From Panorpa germanica (lineage: Eukaryota > Arthropoda > Insecta > Mecoptera > Panorpidae), in NCBI GenBank assembly GCA_963678705.1, contig OY783203.1, positions 38,626,347 to 38,690,346 on the forward strand: a stretch of DNA of 64,000 bases, in the 5' to 3' direction. This document shows positions 1 through 12,077 of this stretch, piece by piece. A program made the translations under genes and the position numbers. Under the pieces are notes generated by a model, which saw only the letters and a program-made list of their open reading frames with translations, searched no databases and had not been told where the DNA came from. Each line of letters starts with the position of its first letter. Within the stretch, counting starts at the first letter, position 1.

Positions 1-1029
1 AGAGATGAACAAATATTGAGACTGCAGCTTTGAAAATGATTTTTTATGCTTAATAATTAAAAAATTATCTATAATTAATGTCAAATTTATATTGATTCAA
101 TTCAAACCCAAATGTAATATTTTTTAAAAGTAATAATAAATTTGACAACGTTACCGAAAGAAATGTATAATGATGTAAAACTTAGCTTAACTTTATTTAT
201 TTCTTGGAGTATAATCTGGTTTTATTTTCGAATTGTTTTTATTTTATTATTTTCATAAAAAGGTATGCTTTTGATAATTTTTTTTTTATTAATTTCAAAA
301 ATATTTGTTACATACAAGTACTTTTTGAAAGCCGTGTCACCATTTTTTCATAGTTAAAAGTTATATTATGTGATTTAAAAAAAAGAAAACTATAAACCAC
401 AGGTCAGTAAAATTTTGAAACAGCATGTATTTTAACAATTTCCATAGATCCTCCAAATTTCACGTCATTTTCATCATTTACGTAAAGGTCTTATACCTAC
501 TTAAAAAGAAATCCTTGAAAACGTATATTCTCCTTACGCCTTTGGCAGAACGTAAACCCTTAACTACGCCTTTGTGCCCTACACGACATGTATACAAAGT
601 TTCGGAAAATAGTTGTTAGGCTCCATTTGGTACTTGTACTCTCATATAGGTTGAAATATGTAAATTTCAAAACTATATACGTATACCACTAGAAGTTGGC
701 TTAAAACTTTATTTGTTTCAAAGATATTTTAAACTCAAACTCCACTTGCTTAAACTTTGAATATATATTACACTCGTATTTTTATGTAAGAAAATTGAAA
801 TTAATAACAAACTTTATGTTATATTAACTAAAACATTTAGAACTAAATATTTGTTTTAATTTCTTACAAATTAATTATTTTAATTGTAAAGTTGTTTAAT
901 AATGTATGAGTATGTTTAATAAATAAAGATTTGCATAAAATATTTATATTGGTTCGTTGTAGCAATCATTTAAATTGATAATAAAGAATAAAGTGTTTAA
1001 TAAATATTTATTATGTATTTTTTTAAATT
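1..1029. other. AT-rich DNA without recognisable gene
   Basis: Plain AT-rich sequence with short homopolymer runs. The only long open frame (425-619, 64 codons) has no protein-like motif and ends in ordinary low-complexity DNA. I see no transposon ends here. Confidence 0.6.
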
Positions 1030-1035
1030 TGATTT

Positions 1036-1140
1036 ATTTAACATTGGCCTACTTCCAATGCTGAGTTCCATCTTCGATCTTCAGACCAGAGTTATATTTT
1101 CTAGGTCTATTATTAAGTTACACTAATAAACTTATTAGGC
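1036..1140. repeat. Rearranged tRNA-SINE pieces
   Basis: Two pieces of the window's SINE family lie head to head. Positions 1036-1075 read as the reverse complement of the SINE 3' end (consensus tail is a CCGACGTTAAATAAAT-like stretch). Positions about 1080-1140 read forward through the body that follows box B (GACCAGAGTTATATTTTCT). The middle of the element is missing. This is either a rearranged copy or two abutting truncated copies. Confidence 0.5.
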
Positions 1141-1231
1141 ATTAACATCTTAAAAACCGAAATACAATCAAATAATTCAATCCAATGATAAATTTGTATA
1201 AAACGATTTCTTATTTAATTTATTTAACGTA

Positions 1232-1469
1232 AGGCTCCATTCCCACACACTGAATTTTAGTGTTAATTTAAGGTTTTAACCCAAAATGTAAACTTCAGCT
1301 TGCGAAATATAAAGAAATAAAATTAATTATATTAAATATAATAATTTATATTAAATAAAGATAGTAATTATTACAAAATAATGTATATTACTGACGCATG
1401 ATTTCACAAGTTCAAAATTACATTTAGGGTTAAAACCTAAACTAAAAACAGCAAGTGGGAATGGGGCTT
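1232..1469. mobile_element. TA-flanked MITE, AGGCTCC ends (238 bp)
   Basis: Non-autonomous DNA transposon seen from its structure. The left end begins AGGCTCCATTCCCAC and the right end finishes GTGGGAATGGGGCTT, with imperfect inverted similarity continuing about 50 bp inward through a GGTTTTAACCC-like block. TA lies on both sides (1230-1231 and 1470-1471), as expected for Tc1/mariner-type integration. The interior is AT-rich and non-coding. A solo right end of the same family is nested at 19844-19901, and a shorter match lies at about 44495-44519. Confidence 0.75.
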
Positions 1470-1471
1470 TA

Positions 1472-3270
1472 TGCAACGCAAATGTACCTAACCGCACTCA
1501 TTTCACGCTTCGCTGGATATATTGAAATACAAGCCAAATGACTTGTAAATTTTAAAATGATCATTTTTTAATTGAAATAAAACCGAATGATAATGCTTTT
1601 GCCTGTTATGTCAAAGGGTGTTTTAGTGAAAAATGAATATTTCATTTAAATTATTCCATGGGTGACGGTTATTTAAATGCGTTTGTAATTTATAAATACA
1701 AAATAAATTACATTTTTAAGATAGACATAGCATATATATACACTATACCTGAGTGGTTTATTTTGAAAGTGGAGCAAGTCAATTTTTGTAGAAATGAAGA
1801 TAATGATAAAGGGTATTCATTAATTATGTCACACGCAATGGGGACAGGGGTGTCATAATCTTCGCGACGTCACATTTAATTCAAACGTAAAGTTACAAGT
1901 CGACATTATAAAATAGAAATAAAAAATTACTAAAAATCTAAACAAAAACAAGAGCAAATACATTATTATCCCAATTAAGACTACAAAAAAAAATCAAGAA
2001 GAAAAGAAAATAAGAAGGAAAAATATTTTTTCTCAATTTAAACATTTTAAGTACAAAACAAGTGACGTAACAACAGAAAGAAAACAACAAAGTATGACAA
2101 AATGTGACAAGGTGAGTCACAAAACCATAGAATTTAAAATTTTGAAAATATCTATAAAATAAAATGTTAATATAAATATAAGTAACCAGTATAAATTTAT
2201 TCCTAAAAAGGAAATAATTTTGCAATATTTAAAAGATTCGAATTAAAAAATTTGAAGGTATGAAAATTTGTACTTTCCAAGTATAAACTAATTAATACTA
2301 TGTCATATTTTCTACACTGAAAATCTGAAAATAGCCTTTTCTCTCAGATAACATATATTACCCGTTTTTCTGCGCTACATTTCTCAGAGTAAAGTTGATT
2401 TTAAGTTGGTCGTCAATAAGACGAACTTCTTAATATTTCAGAATATACATATATAATATTTGATGCATTAAAAATCATCATAAAAAAGACAAAACCCACT
2501 GTAATAAAAATGTTCCTAAATGTAATAGGCAAATTATTTTTAAAATAATACATCTTTGAATTTTTGTTAGAATTTATTACAACTAATATAATTTTACAAA
2601 ACAATTCCATTAAAATGCACAGCATGTTATAAAAACTAATGCACAGAATCTGAATTATTTATCACTGGTTATAAAACAGGCTTTAGAAATGTTATGAATT
2701 TTCTTTTAAAATGTACAACTAAGCAATAATATCACCGACTTTCTTAATGACATTTATAAACCACAAAACTAATTAACACTAAATAATAAATAAATGTAGG
2801 CAAATATGTAAAACTACGATAAATGATCTTTGTAATTATAACATTCTTATAAATAAAAAAACACAATTAATATAGAAATAAATTTATGTATGTACCAAAC
2901 AGATACCGCTACAAAATAATGTATAAAATATTGTCAATATTATTAATAAATAGAAAGTAAATATAATATAATAATATTAAGAAAACAGTAAAAAATGGTT
3001 AGAATTAATATAAGCTGAGACACAGGTGCTCTGAACCATAGGACACGCGCGTAGTAGCGTGGACGGGGACGGGGGAACTCATTAATCTATCCCGGCTAAA
3101 CATCCGTAAAATATATCAAATGCTTTAATTGAGTTTATTTTCATTTGAACAAAAGAAAAATGGTACGATATTAATAACAGGAATATTTAATTTAAGCAAA
3201 AATATTTTTTTCTAAAACTAACGTTCTTTTTAACCATTGAATTAATTGCTGAGACCATATAAAACACGCT
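1472..3270. other. AT-rich DNA, no gene seen
   Basis: No recognisable gene or transposon end. A short GC-richer patch at about 3015-3105 stands out by base composition but contains no motif I recognise. Open frames here (1658-1858; 1938-2225 and 2413-2625 on the minus strand) are AT-codon biased and look like chance. Confidence 0.55.
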
Positions 3271-3274
3271 CTGT

Positions 3275-3450
3275 CCAAGGTAGAAAATTTAGGTAATGTA
3301 ATACTATAAATAGCTTGTAGTAAGCTCACAACTGTAAAAACTGTAATGTAAGACAATTTCTATATGAGAAATAGTAAATGAACCTTGGAATAAGCTTGCA
3401 GTAAGCTTGTAAGCATGTAAATCTTGCACTACAAAACAATTATCTACTTG
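3275..3450. mobile_element. CAGGTAGAA-family MITE copy
   Basis: One of at least nine copies of a 145-180 bp palindromic repeat in this window. It starts CCAAGGTAGAAAAT and ends in AATTATCTACTTG, the inverted counterpart. The interior has the family's hallmark blocks, AGCTTGTAGTAAGC and ACAATTTCTATATGAG. It has no coding capacity. The inverted ends point to a DNA-transposon MITE, but I could not define a target duplication. Confidence 0.65.
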
Positions 3451-3479
3451 TCGGCACAATTGATGCATAATGCCAGACA

Positions 3480-3700
3480 ATTGTGTCTTCGGGTTTAATT
3501 TCCAAAGCTTGGTTATTATATCTTTTGGGTTTGGTTGTTGTCAAAGTTTAATTGATGAACTTACAAATTATTAGGCATTTGTGGAGGTCACATACACGAG
3601 ACCATGACACCATAAAAACTGCCAACAATAGATCTGCCAACAATAGGTCGTTGATGATAGAACTCAGCATCGACAAAAGGCCGATGTTAAATAAATAAAT
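3480..3700 (+). mobile_element. tRNA-derived SINE, 5'-truncated copy
   Basis: The copy begins just before the degenerate box B (TCTTCGGGTTTAATTTCC) and runs through the body to the 3' end GCCGATGTTAAATAAATAAA. It contains a local duplication of a GCCAACAATAG block. Homology is to the fuller copy at 18753-19015. The 5' head with box A is missing. Confidence 0.75.
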
Positions 3701-4684
3701 TTTACAAAAATTATCCACTTGGTCTGCAACTGTGCTATGTATTTAAATATAGTGGCGGACAATTCAATTTTGAGTCACTCCCTCTAAATATTTTCCTACA
3801 CCTACTCCCCAAAATATGCATTTTAAGCGCAAATTTTTCACACCGCTAGCACTACAGTTGCGTTTAAAAAAAAGTGAGGTATAAGTAAATAGTAATAAAT
3901 ATTTACCATAAATAATTTTTTATATTCATTGATTACTGTAGATTATTTTGTGTTTAACACTTTTACCTATCGAAACTTAATCATTTTTGTACCAATATTC
4001 AAATATTAATTTTTATAATTAATACTACACAATCAGCAATTAAAAACAGTAGACAGTTGTAATTTTAATTTGGCCAATTTTCAATATTATTTCCTTATTA
4101 TATCACAATGTTTATTTTAAAATATGAATTTATGGGACCCGAGGCGCAACTCTGTTTAAATGTGTTAACATACCATATATTATCATTAACAAAGGTAGCT
4201 TTTATGAGGCTTCTATCAACAAGGCCTAAGCCTAAGAAAGAGGCCTCTAAACCATTTTTCCAACCATTTCCTTTTTGCAGCATGAAATCAAAAATAAATA
4301 TAAAAAATAAAAAATTTACATTTCACAAAGTGCAATGAAATAAATAATAATTGTTTCAAAGATTTTTTACAGAAATTATTTAAAAACTAAAATAAAACAT
4401 TTGACGTTGAATGTATTCTAATCCATTTAATAAAAATAAAGTACAGTAGTACAATTGTCGTATTAACTCATATGCCCTAAATTAATCCATGTCCTACATT
4501 TTTTTTTTGTGAAAAATTTATGTATGAGCAACCCTCTGTAATATATAATCTTGCAGATGGGCCAGGCAACGTCACACCCTCATTCCCCACTCCTATTTGT
4601 TTGCGACCCCACACGTGTAGAACAGAAGCCGCGACGTGTACATACTAGTGGGGTTAAACATATTAATAACATCGAACTCCATAT
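3701..4684. other. AT-rich DNA, no gene seen
   Basis: No recognisable element. An open frame on each strand (4108-4338 plus, 4098-4283 minus) overlaps a slightly GC-richer patch at 4130-4270, but neither translation resembles a family I know. A short piece with an ACGTCACACC core near 4570 may be a remnant of the GGGGCTATCC MITE family. Confidence 0.5.
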
Positions 4685-5062
4685 GCGAGAGTAGTTTGAT
4701 ATTTCAGAGAAATTTATTTTTTGAAAAAGTCAAAAGTTGTCAACAAAAAAAGTGCTTTATTTATCAACATAGTTTGATTTAAGCTCGATACATTTAGTCC
4801 AGCGTTTTTTTAATTATTTATTCCTTCCAAATAATAGGTTTGCTCAAGGCTCTCAAAATAGGCGTTTCTTTCAGTTATGACCTCTTTGTTAGCTGTTGGT
4901 TAGATATTTGTTCCCAAATATCTAACCGTCCAGCCATTTCTTCAGGTTTGGAAACAGGAAATAGTCGTATTGGACTAAGTCTGAAGAATATGCCGAATGG
5001 GGCAGCAGTTAATCGAAATCGCGGCATCCATCGCGCGAATAGCTGCTTTCAATAGTTGGTTA
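4685..5062 (-). pseudogene. Mariner transposase C-terminal remnant
   Basis: Read on the minus strand, this gives recognisable mariner transposase pieces: YDYFLFPNLKKWLDG, then NKEVITERNAYFESLEQ, TYYLEGIN, and the usual ending KSNYVDK followed by a stop near 4757. Those pieces surround and follow the third catalytic aspartate region of the DD34D family. Frameshifts and stops separate them. The non-coding 3' end reaches an inverted-repeat-like GCGAGAGTAGTTTGATATT at about 4687. The N-terminal half is absent. It belongs to the same subfamily as 20728-20850, 30688-31497 and 46905-47200. It is a dead fossil copy. Confidence 0.85.
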
Positions 5063-5257
5063 TTTGTTTTCAATGGTTGTAAAACAAAACTAAATGATGT
5101 AGCTTAGTCAAAATTTGACAGTAGTCTATTAATAAATGGCAGTTATTAGACTGCGATGTCATCGAGTTTAATCTATGGAGCAGCGCTTTATTTTCAGTAT
5201 TAAATTACTAAAGTGATTTTATGCAATATATTAGACAGTTGTTTATATAGGATTTCC

Positions 5258-5505
5258 AGTAAACAATTTGGTGAAGTATCCATTTTTGTGACATTTTTAT
5301 CATTATTGCACTTCAATTATAGTTTGCATCTACTTTATCTTCATTTGTATTCCGGCAGGTGGAATGGTTTTGCCATTTGTAGCCGATCAAATAGACATTT
5401 CATACGAACGAGTGTGAGAAACTGTAAATGAACTCTTTCACGACAAAAAAAATCATACGCATCTTCAATACGAAAGCAAAGTGACTCCAAAATGTTTACT
5501 GGGTT
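5258..5505 (+). repeat. Dispersed repeat family B
   Basis: This stretch of about 250 bp recurs at 58605-58850 in the same orientation and at 42310-42525 inverted, with shorter pieces at 39528-39612 and about 60403-60475. Shared blocks are AAACAATTTGGYGAAG, CTATCACTATTGCACTTC, GACATTTCATAYGAACG and CTCCAAAATGTTTA. No terminal inverted repeat or reading frame is conserved among copies, so the superfamily is unknown. Confidence 0.7.
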
Positions 5506-6020
5506 TCAATGATTCCACAGAAACTGGTTGTATTCTACGAGATCATCGGCGATAGATAGACAATAATTTAATTAAATAAATAAATAATCGAGCAATATGG
5601 TCCAAAACTACGATAATGATTGATCTTTAAATCATATTTGTATCATATATTAAAACATCGATATATTGCTATTAACATGTATCTTTCTGTTATACTATCG
5701 ATGTTTTGTTACCATCACTAATACCTATTCTTTTCGATATTTTTATTTTCAGTCACTCACAGCTGTGTTGATTTTGATATCATTTTCATAGATATTATTA
5801 TATAAAGAAAATTTTATTATTAAGCTAAAATAAGTTGAAATATTAAACATGAACCACATAAAACTAATAATGTAATATGTAAATTATGTAAAATATTACA
5901 CTGTATCTTATCATACACTGTAACTAAAATAATATTAATTCTTTTTATGTTTAAATCAGTTGAGTCGTATCATCGACGATTGAACTAGAAAGTGCAAAGT
6001 ATAGTAGCGATTGTGGATTA
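5506..6020. other. No gene; contains a 12-bp-arm inverted repeat
   Basis: AT-rich DNA. Perfect inverted arms AAAACATCGATA (5652-5663) and TATCGATGTTTT (5696-5707) enclose 32 bp. I see no other structure. Confidence 0.55.
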
Positions 6021-6242
6021 GGGGCTATCCATAATTAAGTTACACATATTTCCTGCTATTCTCATCCAACCCCCCTCGCCCCCCCCCCTTCTTGACACAT
6101 TTTGCGGACCCCCCATGCACTTGGTGTAATATCACACGTTTCAATTAATATAATATTTGTGATATTTTATAGTTTTTTTTAAGTTTTTGGAATAAATGGC
6201 CTTTTCTTTTTATTAGCTCTCATGGAAATTTATACTTTCGTA
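6021..6242 (+). mobile_element. GGGGCTATCC MITE family, left part
   Basis: Begins GGGGCTATCCATAATTAAG directly after TTA (6018-6020), then a C-rich tract (6069-6090) and the block ATATCACACGTTTCAATTAA. It aligns with the more complete copy at 19601-20011 as far as the ATTTATACTT block. The right inverted end is missing. The TTA-adjacent insertion and ACGTCACAC-type ends suggest a PIF/Harbinger-like non-autonomous element; that assignment is inference. Confidence 0.65.
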
Positions 6243-6608
6243 ATTTTAGATCAAAAACGGAGGCGAAACAAAATGCATTACTTCACACCATAAACTTAAA
6301 CTTTAAAATACGAAATTTCTTCCTGTCCTGAACGTACCCAAATATATTTTTCTATATGTGGTTTAGAAAGTGATACGAAAAATCTTACTCAAATTGTAAT
6401 CAGACTATTCGACATTACTACAATACTTAAAAGTATTTCTAGGAATACGTAGTGCATGTCTCCACATATTCGAAACTTGTTTCAAGTAATTGTACTATTA
6501 GGCAGCGATGTGGTGATTGACACCATCACTGATCGGTAATCCGTCAGGACTCATCATCGAAAATAGGCCACCGTTAGATTTAAACAAAGCAACGTTAACT
6601 AAATTTAT

Positions 6609-6938
6609 TGCCGGTTTCACACCAGAAGGACAGTTCAATAAAACACGAACAATGTTTACATCAAAGAGACAGTCCTTAAAACATTGTTGTTTTTAAAAAC
6701 TGTTTTAGTAAACAAAACACATTCCCATCTGGAGTCGATAAGATCAAAGGAAAACACGTTTGTTGTTGATTTTTAGTCTGCTTGGTTTAAACAGGCAGTT
6801 TTGTTTTTTGTGAACATTTGCACTTGTCAGTTGTTGTTTATCATGTTCATAATTTTTATTTGACACACAGAGAAACACTAAAAACAAAACCAGTCTGTTC
6901 AGTGTGAACAGTCTGTTTTCGAAAAACAAAACATGTTT
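6609..6938 (+). mobile_element. TGCCGG MITE family, right-truncated copy
   Basis: Starts TGCCGGTTTCACACCAGAAG and shares the whole interior with 15426-15840 (blocks ACACATTCCCATCTGGAGT, AAACACGTTTGTTGTT, CTGTTTTCGAAAAAC). The right inverted end is lost at about 6938. The open frame on the minus strand here (61 codons) is not preserved in the other copies and is not a gene. Confidence 0.75.
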
Positions 6939-8452
6939 TTATATAATAAAAAATTAATAGAATACTAATACAGAATTTCAGAATTATATTTTTTGTATAT
7001 TCTAAATCAGAGAACATATACAGTCACACAAAATATACATGTACATATAAATACTAACGCAATATTAATTTACGCACACAATTATCAATTATATACAAAC
7101 AAGATAAAACGTGTATACTGAACAATGTCTCTGACCTATCCCAAGTACGTTGTTGAGTAGCCAGTAACCCTGTCCCTCTCTCCCCTTTATCGTTTACCAA
7201 CTAACGTCAAACCATTTAACATATGTGAATACATACTGCTGCCATCTGTTGCCTAATTAGTGAAAATACATGCTTGTACGAGTATATACAAAAATACAGT
7301 TATAAAAAAAAATATTTTGCTCGTAATTATTTAAAATGGTAATAATATTGAATGTCACTAATTAGCTTCATGTTGAACCTGAGGGTTTTCTGTACTCTAC
7401 ATAATACAGCAATTTATGATATTGTTATTTATTTAATTTGCTTAACGTTGGACTATTTTCGCTGTTTTAATGGTGTCGAGGTCATATATCGAACCCGAAA
7501 CAGTTTTGTTTCAAGTATGAATGCTCTCAATTTTTTTTTATTATTAATTTATTTAAGGTAGTTTTACCGTTACAATTGGAGACAGAAGTATAGTCCGACA
7601 GTCAATACGATCATTTTAAAATACTTTATATTATTTTTATTTTTACTCGATACATAGAAACTTTCATATGCAGACACACACTAATACAATCTACACTATA
7701 TGGTTGTTATTTTTTTTAATTTCAACTTTAAATATTTATCTTTTCAACAAATCGAACAAAAAAACGATATTCATTTCTAAATTTTTCTCATTCTTTGTTT
7801 ATTAAATATTATATTTTTAGAGCATTCTTAAAAACAGTTTTTCAAATATGCACGAAACTATGTCTTTTTTTATACATTATCGGCCCGTTGCATGTTAATT
7901 ATGTGCACTTTAATTATAAATATCACGCTTCACAATCGATAGAAAAATTTTTTTTTTGCAAATTAAATGCACTATATTTTAATTTTATCAAATTCTTAAA
8001 AAAAGTGAGTTTACGGCTATACTATCTTAACAACAAAATATTTATTATTTAACATTTTTTCTGGTTGTTATTTATATAAAAATACGTACAATGTTTTTGA
8101 ATTACCTATCGAACCCAGAGATCACTTCAAAAAGTACTGAAAATTGTTATAAAATTTTAAGCAATTTCTTTTTACTTAATTTACTTTTTACAAGCTAAAA
8201 ACAGGCAAATGTAAAAACGCTGCGATGTCAGAGCTCTTCAAAAGTTTATTTAACTTTTGTTGTTTAAGTTTTGAAGTTCAAGGAGCAGTTTGCAATTTCA
8301 TTATTAAAGAGTATTTTCTAATTTAAAAAACTGTAAATAAATAAAATATAATTACTTTGTATTTAGAATGATTGGCCTCAAATATGGGTTGTACATAAGC
8401 CATCTAAGTAGTTAATTAGCTACTGGCTAAAATAATTTATATTAAGAACTTT
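6939..8452. other. AT-rich DNA, no gene seen
   Basis: No confident element. At about 7440-7480 a short minus-strand match to the SINE 3' body (TGGTGTCGAGGTCATATAT) may be a very degraded copy. Open frames at 7352-7561 and 7795-8052 are AT-biased and look like chance. Confidence 0.5.
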
Positions 8453-8640
8453 CTCAATGACCTCATATATGTGAACCACACCGCTGTCTAATGTCCATAA
8501 TTAAATCAATTTAATAACTCTTGCCCACTGTGTCGTCGGCCTTGCATTAAATGAAACAACATCCAAAACCAGAAAATATATAATACTTCTTTCTGAACTT
8601 GAAATCGAAAGAGTAAAAAGCAAGTAGTCAAGTGTTAACG
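8453..8640 (-). mobile_element. tRNA-SINE, internally deleted copy
   Basis: On the minus strand, a SINE head (GACGACACAGTGGGC, about 8525-8539) is fused directly to the 3' body, seen on the plus strand as GACCTCATATATGTGAACCA and AATTAAATCAATTTAAT. The adjacent 8560-8640 resembles the box-B region of a second degraded copy (CCAGAAAATATA). The internal deletion removes box B from the first piece. Confidence 0.55.
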
Positions 8641-9604
8641 TTTCAAATCTTTCGACCACGTGACTTACATATTTAAGTTGAATTAGTAAGCAATTAACAA
8701 GATCTATATAAATGATAATAAAATAGATGCTATTTTTAATTACTTATTAACGAAGAAGAAAATACGCTCAACCAATTTATTATTTAACTAAATACGCTAA
8801 AAATTCTAATTACGACTTATAAATTCTTAAATTACGTAATAAAATATTCTATTTAGGTAGTATACCTATTTTATTAATTAAGAATTAAATACGGCATGAA
8901 TAAAACTTTGGTGCGATGTAAAATTAAATTTTACATCTTATAGAATTAATCTGGTGAGAATATAATTATATAAGAAAAGTATAGATTACAGAAAAATATA
9001 TTTATTTTATTCTTTGATGTAGTATTTGAGTTTAATTATAATCAAATGACTTCTCTAATACAAAATAATAAATAAGATGGAAGACGGAAAGGGTGAAAAA
9101 TAATTCAATTATAAATTTAATATATCTCTTAAAGTAGAATTTGGTCTATAACAAATAGAACCACATTTTTTATACCGTTTCCCTCCTCGTTTTTTTTTTT
9201 ACACATTTTTATTCATCTGTTATACCAGTAGTGAACAAACTTTCATCGCCGTGCCAATTTTGTATAGTTATATTGTATTTATTTAATATTTTTTCCGTCA
9301 GGCATTATATTCTTTTATATTAATTAATTCAATTACTATATTAAGGTCTATACGCACAAACAATATCATTTTATATTTATATCACTGACACTGATCGTCA
9401 CTTGTCGGCACTGATGCGTGTGTAGAGACCTTTACCTTTCCAATTTTATTGTAGTTAACTACTTAAACTTACTTAAGGTTTTGTACAAAAAAACAATTCT
9501 TTGTACTTATGACTTATGACAGTTTTATGAATAAATGTATTACATTAAGATGAATTACATTGGGCTAATGTAATAAAAGTGAAATACATTTAATTAGGTG
9601 CACA
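8641..9604. other. AT-rich DNA, no gene seen
   Basis: No recognisable gene, transposon end or conserved block. The sequence is dominated by AATTA-type runs. Confidence 0.55.
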
Positions 9605-9605
9605 A

Positions 9606-9630
9606 GGTGCGTTCAAAAAGTAATGCAAAT
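9606..9630 (+). repeat. Possible mariner-type terminal sequence
   Basis: GGTGCGTTCAAAAAGTAATG resembles the terminal repeat of mariner-like elements in insects that start GTGCGTTCAAAAAG. No partner end or transposase piece is visible nearby, so this is at best a solo end. Confidence 0.35.
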
Positions 9631-10087
9631 TTGTAGGATGTTAAAAAGGCCGAGAATTTCTTTTCCCCGTTAATTGGTAACACTGTACTCAATTATTAAA
9701 CCAAACATATGACCAAGCCACTGGTACAACAACATGTATAATTGTTGCAATTTTAAATAACTTTGGGATTATATTAATGATTTCTGGATATAAATGGATT
9801 GTGGATATGAATCGGCAGTATTACAAGAAATCGAACATTAGTTGGCAGAGGACGGAATAATGAGAGTTTTGAAATGTTTAATGTTTAAAAATGTCTATAA
9901 TTAAGGATACGAGTTTAGAATAAAGAATAATTACAAGTAATGATCAGTTAGAAAAATATACTGAAACACTTATATCTTAAGAATGCTCGTGAATCAGAAA
10001 ATAAGCAATTGAACTATTTATATAATTTATTTTCACTTGTGTTATGCTAAACCGTCTTAAATACTTTATTACAATTACGAATTTTTT
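9631..10087. other. No gene seen
   Basis: AT-rich sequence. It could include the body of the element whose end lies at 9606, but no transposase motif is readable in any frame. Confidence 0.45.
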
Positions 10088-10264
10088 AGATGTAGAAAAT
10101 TGTTTTACACTGCAAAATTAATACTTGATAGCTTCCCACAAGCTGATTGCAAGGTTAATTTTTTACTTCTTTTATAGAAATTATCTATTAATGCAAGTTT
10201 CACATTTTGCTAGTTTACTACAAACTAATTTAGGTGTTACATTGCGCTACACTTTCTACATGAG
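10088..10264. mobile_element. CAGGTAGAA-family MITE copy
   Basis: Starts GATGTAGAAAATTG and ends CACTTTCTACATGAG, so both inverted ends are preserved. It carries the interior CCCACAAGCTGATTGCAAGG and GTTACATTGCGCTACA blocks seen in the sister copies. Confidence 0.65.
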
Positions 10265-11573
10265 AAGAGCATTAAATTCCTAAAATGTTTTAGAGTAGAA
10301 ACTACTTATTTGTTAATGTTAAAAAGATGAAAATAGATTGATATTACGTTAGTGTAACCTTTAACGATAAAAATCAGTGTAAAACCAAAATCTATTATAG
10401 CAAAGAGAATTGAAAAACGATTTTCAATGTTTGTAGTGAGAATGCATTAATTATAAAAATTGAAAGTGGGGAAAATCTGAAAACCCTTATTGAGATTATA
10501 AATGAAACCAATTTAATATTTTTATTTTAAGTTGTAAATTATGTATTGTAAATGTATATATTGTTTTAAGTGCTAATAACTGTCGAAAGTTGATGCACTC
10601 AAATAAATATTAACAAAAAAAGAAAAACGATATTAATATTAGAAAGTTTGTACACCCCTGTCTGTATAATGCCTTTGTCCTAAAGTCTATGGTTTTATAC
10701 CGTAAACTGTACAGTTGTTAAAATAGAGAACATGTGTTCAACTCGATTAAGGGACATCGCGAACCCTAAATGATACCCATATGTACATTGTAGAACAATA
10801 CTTATTCATATATATACACACGTATATAGAGACCATTAGGAACGAATCAGTGGGACAGAGACAAACGCATGTTCAATGTTAAATTACCTTAGTTAGAATG
10901 AGATACTATATTTGTGCACAAGTTTAAAATTAAATTAAGTCATAGTTTTGAACACAATGTAAATAATAATGAAAGTGCATTCATTTTTTCATTTGTTTTT
11001 ATTTGCTAAAATGTGTCAACTGAGCGTAGCTCATATGTGTCTATACTTCTAACATCTAAATCCATTTGAATTACATTTTATATACTTGATTGTATTATTA
11101 ATTAAATACCTCAAAAAACTTATATTCTTTATAGATAATTTTAAATTTAAATAGCTATACCTCTGTATGGTTGAAAATTAGCCATCTTGGAATAATGGCG
11201 GCCAAAAATGGTTTTTTAGCAAACATCTCATTACTAGTGCGTCCTACGATAAAAGTAGTTATGATTAAACTTATAGAGGACTCAATTTTTTGTGTGTCTT
11301 ACAGGGACGGAGCTACGTCACTGCAAAGTAGGGTACCTCAATAAAAAATATAAAATATTTCAATTTTGAGCTCAATTTTTTTATGTTTATTTGTTATATA
11401 TTATAAATTACCTATTACTATACAAACTGTTTACTGTCCAGGCATTGCTTACTCATTTCCACACCATAAGGTATGACGTATTCTGCATCTCAGTGCGTCA
11501 TACAAGCTTCATGCAACCTGCAACTGACGTCATTTGCCTGAAGTTTAGCATTGAGAAAGCACGTTTTTTCATT
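10265..11573. other. No gene; upstream flank of Harbinger remnant
   Basis: 10265-11330 is AT-rich with nothing recognised. From about 11380 an open frame (ATG at 11391) leads without interruption into the Harbinger remnant at 11574. Its first about 60 codons do not look like a known domain and may be the transposon's 5' region or neighbouring DNA. Confidence 0.45.
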
Positions 11574-11774
11574 GGGAAAAAGTCAAGTGATGATGAAGAT
11601 GTAATTATAGCATATGTATAGCATATTGGAGGACGACGTATCAGACGTAGAATATATTGGCTTCATCCATACATCAAAAAGAACATAAATCGCAGATTGT
11701 CTGTTGCTGCAAGAGAGTTATCAGAGGACGATTCAGTATTTCGATCAGTATACCGAATGACTATTGTTCAATGA
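11574..11774 (+). pseudogene. PIF/Harbinger transposase N-terminal remnant
   Basis: In one frame the sequence reads KSSDDEDVIIAYV, then an in-frame TAG at 11619-11621, then RRIRRRIYWLHPYIKKN (about 11634-11684), SVAARELSEDDSVF and RSVYRMTIVQ before a TGA at 11772-11774. An acidic SSDDED start, a basic RRRRYWVHP-type block and an F...YRM segment in this order are characteristic of the N-terminal part of PIF/Harbinger (DDE_4-type) transposases. The catalytic core is missing; downstream sequence is a different dispersed repeat. The gene is dead (internal stop, truncated). It is relevant because several MITEs in this window have the TTA duplications expected of this superfamily. Confidence 0.75.
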
Positions 11775-11849
11775 TATGAACAAAATTGACTGTCGAGCCC
11801 GTCATTTTTCGGCCGTCCCCACACGGGTCGACTGATTGCCAAAGCTTGG

Positions 11850-12035
11850 AATGGAACTGTGTTGTTAGTGAGAGAGCGCACGTGTATACGAGTGACAGAA
11901 AACACACGGCACGAACGAAACTAAAATGATTTCAAATTGGTTTTGACCACGTTTTAAGCGATTGTGTTTCTTGGTCGCAGGGCATTTATGTTGCATGCTA
12001 TTGATGGTGACATCATGAGCAGAGATGTTACTTGC
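11850..12035. repeat. Dispersed repeat with TTTCTTGGTCGCAG core
   Basis: This stretch recurs at 37315-37497. Shared blocks include GTGTATACGAGTGA, ACACACGGCAC, GTGTTTCTTGGTCGCAG and CATCATGAGCAGAGATGT. It lies immediately after the Harbinger remnant and may be part of that element, although the 37-kb copy has no transposase next to it. No frame is conserved between copies. Confidence 0.6.
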
Positions 12036-12077
12036 CACAAACAAATGCAGCAGTACGCCTCCTTTCTTTAAATACAT

